A stretch of 64,000 nucleotides of DNA from Pseudomonadota bacterium (GTDB lineage Bacteria > Pseudomonadota > Gammaproteobacteria > Pseudomonadales > Moraxellaceae): assembly GCA_023393635.1 (NCBI GenBank), contig JAEWKT010000005.1:1-64000 (forward strand), written 5' to 3'. Below the pieces are notes generated by a model, which saw only the letters and a program-made list of their open reading frames with translations, did no database searches and was not told where the DNA came from. This document shows positions 61,202-64,000 of this stretch, piece by piece; within the stretch, counting starts at the first letter, position 1, and every line of letters starts with the position of its first letter. The position numbers and the translations under genes are program-made.

Positions 61202-61608
61202 TAATTTAACTCCAATAATCGCAAAGTCACGTTGTAATAATCACCATCTGATACAGTCGGGAATCCCTTGACTGGCGTAGCTTCAATAGCAGTACTGGCA
61301 TGATGAAAGATCACGTTAAATTGCCTAGTATCGTGCTGATACTCAAACATTAACGTAAAGGTTTCGCCCTGTAGCATTGACCATGTTTTAAGCGTGCTCA
61401 CTACATGCCGTGGCAGCCAAGCCATGTCCTTTTCAGCCGCTAAGCTGATTGGCCTGCCAGATTTCCATTTGCCTTCTTGTATGATTGGCGTGCCATCAAT
61501 GGACGGCTCAACCTTTTGCTCAATGGGCTTATAGTCAAATTCATCAGACCATAAAAAGCCGTCAGATAAGACGGCTATTTCACTGGTGCTATTTCGTTTT
61601 AGTTTCAT
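61201..61608 (-). CDS. Phage tail-associated protein downstream of the tape measure (135 residues)
   Basis: The protein begins MKLKRNSTSEIAVLSDGFLWSDEFDY and contains a compact alpha/beta body (LTLMFEYQHDTRQFNVIFHH-like stretch near 96-112). The start overlaps the tape measure stop by one base (TAATG). In siphophages the gene after the tape measure is usually a distal tail or hub protein, which this position suggests. I recognise no specific family. Confidence 0.68.
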   Translation of the reverse strand: MKLKRNSTSEIAVLSDGFLWSDEFDYKPIEQKVEPSIDGTPIIQEGKWKSGRPISLAAEKDMAWLPRHVVSTLKTWSMLQGETFTLMFEYQHDTRQFNVIFHHASTAIEATPVKGFPTVSDGDYYNVTLRLLELN

Positions 61609-64000
61609 TACATGCCCTTTTTAAGTCGCTCAAGCTCAGCCATTAAAGCATTAACCTGATCCTCGCTACCCGTGTTGCCGTAAAGCTCTGCACTGTTATT
61701 GCCAATCTTGATGTCATACTTCACGGTTTTGGCAGGTGTGCCTGTAGTGCCATTGCTCACCCTGGCTAGATCAGCGACTGTCTTATTAATGTAGTCGTAG
61801 TTGCTTAGCGACCAGTTAAATGCACCGTCTGTTGCCTTAGCCCAGCTTGTATCATTCATCAAATCATGAGCCTTAACTTTGGCGCGCTTTGCATCATAAC
61901 CAGCTTCATCCATCAGTTTTTTCATAATCTGTTCTTCTGATGTGTAGGCAAATGTCTGTGCACCTGAGGCTGAAGAATTGCCAGAACTACCACCATTTAA
62001 AAAGTCATTGCCTGTCATACCACCTTGTTTGCGCGTGATCTCATCTAACTTTTTAGACCATGCATCTAGGCTATTGACTGCTGCCTGTGCGGCCTCACCT
62101 GTTGAGCGCGCTGCGCCATGAGCCGCGTTGCCAATACGGCCAAAACCAGAGCTAACACGGTCTGTTGCCTTAGTTGCGCCATCACTACCGTTGACGATCT
62201 CGGCATAAGTCTTAGTGGTCACCTTGCCAGTTTCATCAATCTTAACGGTTAAGCCTGCTGCTGATGCCGATGCCTTGGCTTGACTAATTACAGCCGCATC
62301 ACCTGATGCGATAGCCGCTTGCATGGTGCGCTCGTATGCCTTACGCACATCTTCAGCAGTGCCTTGGCCACTTGCCGCAATAGTTGCAAAGTCAGCAAGC
62401 GCAGATTGTGCGGCAAGCCTTAATTGCTCTTTGGTTTTAATGCCAAGTCGTTCAAATGCCTGCTCTACAGGATCAAGGTCAGCGGGTAGTTTTTGTAATG
62501 TCTGACTAACAGCCTTTAAGCCCATATCCACCATGTCAGCAGATAGTTTGCCGTCTTTGCCAAAATCAACAAAAGATTGCCGAACGATCTCAACTTCTTC
62601 TTTTGTCTTGGCTTTAGCAAGTAGGTCTTTTAATGATGCGTAAATGACGTTACTGGCTTGCTGCCCCTCAAACCCCATGGCCTTTAAGCCAGCAGCCAAA
62701 TCATTAACCTGACCTTTTGCATCATTAAATGATTTAGATACACCCGTTGCTGCACGCTCAACGTCAATACCAAGGCTTTTTGCTGCTGCCTCACCTGTGC
62801 GCTTTAGGGCTTCGGTGTTTTCATTAATAGCGCCAACTGACTGCTTAAATGCCTGCACAGCAACTTTGCCAGCCTCATCCATAGTGATGATAAAGCCTTT
62901 GGCGATCATTTCGCGCTGCATTTCACCAGATAGCACGCCATTATTTGCAGCAATTGCAGCCTCTGCCCATTTCTGGACAGCCTTAATTTTATCGGCTTCG
63001 CTTGCCTCAGCACTGGTGCTAATTTCATCTAGCCGCTTTTTGGCATTTGCTGCATCTTCTGCGTACAACTCAGCCTTGGTTTTAGTGGCTTGTTGTAGCC
63101 GCTGCACACCTTTGGATTCAAAATCCATTGCAAGCTGTTCAGCTTCAGCATAGTTCTTTTTGGCAACGCCTTTTAAATATTCGGCTTGCTCCTCATAGCG
63201 CTTGCTTACGTCGCCAAATGTAATTTTGGACATCACAGCAGCTACGCCAGCACCAAAATCATAAAATGCGCCAGTGAGCAAATTAACGCCAATCTTGATG
63301 GCGGTTATGCCATCAGACACAAAGCCAAATGCAATACTTAAACCCTGAACAATGCGGGTCAAAAAGCTAACACTATTGCCAGCCTCGTCCACATCACCAG
63401 TCAAGATACTTACGCTTTTGCTGGCAGCGGTGAATACTTCAAATACTGTTTTGCCCATTTCAAAGGCAATTGAAATTAGGTCTTTAACCACATCATAGGC
63501 AGCAGACAATGCTTGTTTTAACGCAACAACGGTTTCATCATCTATGCTGCCAAGCTCACTAGACCACGCACCTACAGCAGCTATCGCATCCTCAAATAGC
63601 GTGACCAGCCAATCCATGTTTTCGCCAAAGCCCTTAATGACTTCGGCCAACTTGTCAGTAATGCCATACTGCTCATTTAGACTGCCAATTAGTGCAGTGA
63701 CGTTATTTCTTACACTTTGAATAGCATCCTTGGTGGATGTACTCATTACATCAGCAAGTTCTTGGTTGCGGTCGCGTGACTGCATCAGCGCGGTGTTTAA
63801 GTCAGTGATGGATAGTTTACCGTTTGCGCCCAGACTGCGGATTTCACTTTCAGTTTTGCCAGTGCTTTTGGCTAAATCACCAACAATATTGTCAGCCGCT
63901 GCCAGGATGCTAGACCACGCATCCGCATCTACTCTTCCTTTATCCAGTGACTTTGCAAACGCATCTTGTGCAGATCGGGCTTTGTCACTACTGGCGGCAT
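61608..64000 (-). CDS. Tail tape measure protein (5' end beyond window)
   Basis: The frame is open from the right edge to the stop at 61608, about 796 residues; the internal ATG at 63785 is not the true start. The visible N-terminal part carries the tape-measure domain, with GKTESEIRSLGANGKLSITDLNTALMQSRD. Hydrophobic helices (about 160-190 residues into the ORF from 63785) and long Ala/Lys/Glu-rich coiled coils follow, then a C-terminal segment ending in LMAELERLKKGM. Tape measure proteins set tail length and pass into the host membrane during DNA entry. Confidence 0.9.
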   Translation of the reverse strand, partial: AASSDKARSAQDAFAKSLDKGRVDADAWSSILAAADNIVGDLAKSTGKTESEIRSLGANGKLSITDLNTALMQSRDRNQELADVMSTSTKDAIQSVRNNVTALIGSLNEQYGITDKLAEVIKGFGENMDWLVTLFEDAIAAVGAWSSELGSIDDETVVALKQALSAAYDVVKDLISIAFEMGKTVFEVFTAASKSVSILTGDVDEAGNSVSFLTRIVQGLSIAFGFVSDGITAIKIGVNLLTGAFYDFGAGVAAVMSKITFGDVSKRYEEQAEYLKGVAKKNYAEAEQLAMDFESKGVQRLQQATKTKAELYAEDAANAKKRLDEISTSAEASEADKIKAVQKWAEAAIAANNGVLSGEMQREMIAKGFIITMDEAGKVAVQAFKQSVGAINENTEALKRTGEAAAKSLGIDVERAATGVSKSFNDAKGQVNDLAAGLKAMGFEGQQASNVIYASLKDLLAKAKTKEEVEIVRQSFVDFGKDGKLSADMVDMGLKAVSQTLQKLPADLDPVEQAFERLGIKTKEQLRLAAQSALADFATIAASGQGTAEDVRKAYERTMQAAIASGDAAVISQAKASASAAGLTVKIDETGKVTTKTYAEIVNGSDGATKATDRVSSGFGRIGNAAHGAARSTGEAAQAAVNSLDAWSKKLDEITRKQGGMTGNDFLNGGSSGNSSASGAQTFAYTSEEQIMKKLMDEAGYDAKRAKVKAHDLMNDTSWAKATDGAFNWSLSNYDYINKTVADLARVSNGTTGTPAKTVKYDIKIGNNSAELYGNTGSEDQVNALMAELERLKKGM

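Larger units (their letters stand above)
45998..64000. mobile_element. Integrated tailed prophage (left part)
   Basis: The element starts at a partial tRNA-Arg copy and runs past the window. Visible modules are a type IV-like CRISPR effector operon, two unknown plus-strand genes, lysis genes and a siphovirus-type tail module with a tape measure protein. Integrase, head, replication and immunity genes and the second attachment site are not in view. The insertion explains why the 5' half of the tRNA is absent here; the intact tRNA-Arg gene should lie at the far end. Confidence 0.88.

Overview
The window reads as a stretch of gammaproteobacterial chromosome, most likely from the Moraxellaceae (Acinetobacter or Alkanindiges type). 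The grounds are inference from protein style: an extended 486-residue GAPDH, a 413-residue AspC-type aminotransferase, a lemA-M48 pair, an obgE-proB pair, a DUF3325/DUF3649/PepSY iron cluster, moderately AT-rich DNA, and many short intergenic hairpin terminators. I could not run a search, so the genus is not fixed.

Positions 1-45,997 are ordinary chromosome. In order they hold: a BepA-like periplasmic protease; a redox/detoxification group (qorB, an NQO1-like quinone reductase, ghrB, a nitrilase-family amidase); leuA with a downstream HolD-like gene; the lemA-M48 membrane protease pair; an Mpo1-like protein, a FemAB/GNAT-like protein and a DUF3144 protein; icd; rluE overlapping tail to tail with a degenerate acyl-CoA-ligase-like gene; an M61 peptidase; a type II NADH dehydrogenase; slyD; a divergent EamA exporter/AraC regulator pair; dusB; a general-stress FMN-binding protein and a DUF1615 lipoprotein; obgE-proB; GAPDH; a lipocalin; uvrB; a MarC-family protein; a Fur-type iron locus in which a siderophore receptor diverges from DUF3325/DUF3649/PepSY genes across two Fur boxes; a YheT-like hydrolase; aspC; twin tRNA-Asn genes; and a DUF2726 gene broken by one in-frame stop.

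At 45,998-46,047 lies a 50-bp copy of the 3' half of a tRNA-Arg(CCG) gene. This is the signature of an integrase attachment site. Everything to its right is a tailed prophage that runs off the window. The visible part holds lysis genes (GH19 endolysin, holin-like proteins) and a siphovirus-like tail module ending in a partial tape measure protein, all on the minus strand.

The most interesting region is between the attachment site and the lysis genes: a tight six-gene minus-strand operon (46,165-50,230) that looks like a phage-borne type IV-related CRISPR effector. It encodes a Csf2/Cas7-like protein, a Cas6e-like RNA endonuclease with the catalytic-type histidine in place, a Csf3/Cas5-like protein, a Csf1-like zinc-finger protein, an unknown small first protein (possibly a Cas11-type small subunit), and, unexpectedly, a protein with the active-site motifs of a tRNA-guanine transglycosylase/DpdA fold. 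No CRISPR array, DinG helicase or adaptation gene is visible in the window. Facing this operon are two unknown plus-strand genes, the first strongly acidic, read from a separate promoter. The cassette may be an inter-phage or anti-plasmid immunity device with a nucleobase-exchange enzyme in the place that CysH-like or DinG proteins occupy in known type IV subtypes.
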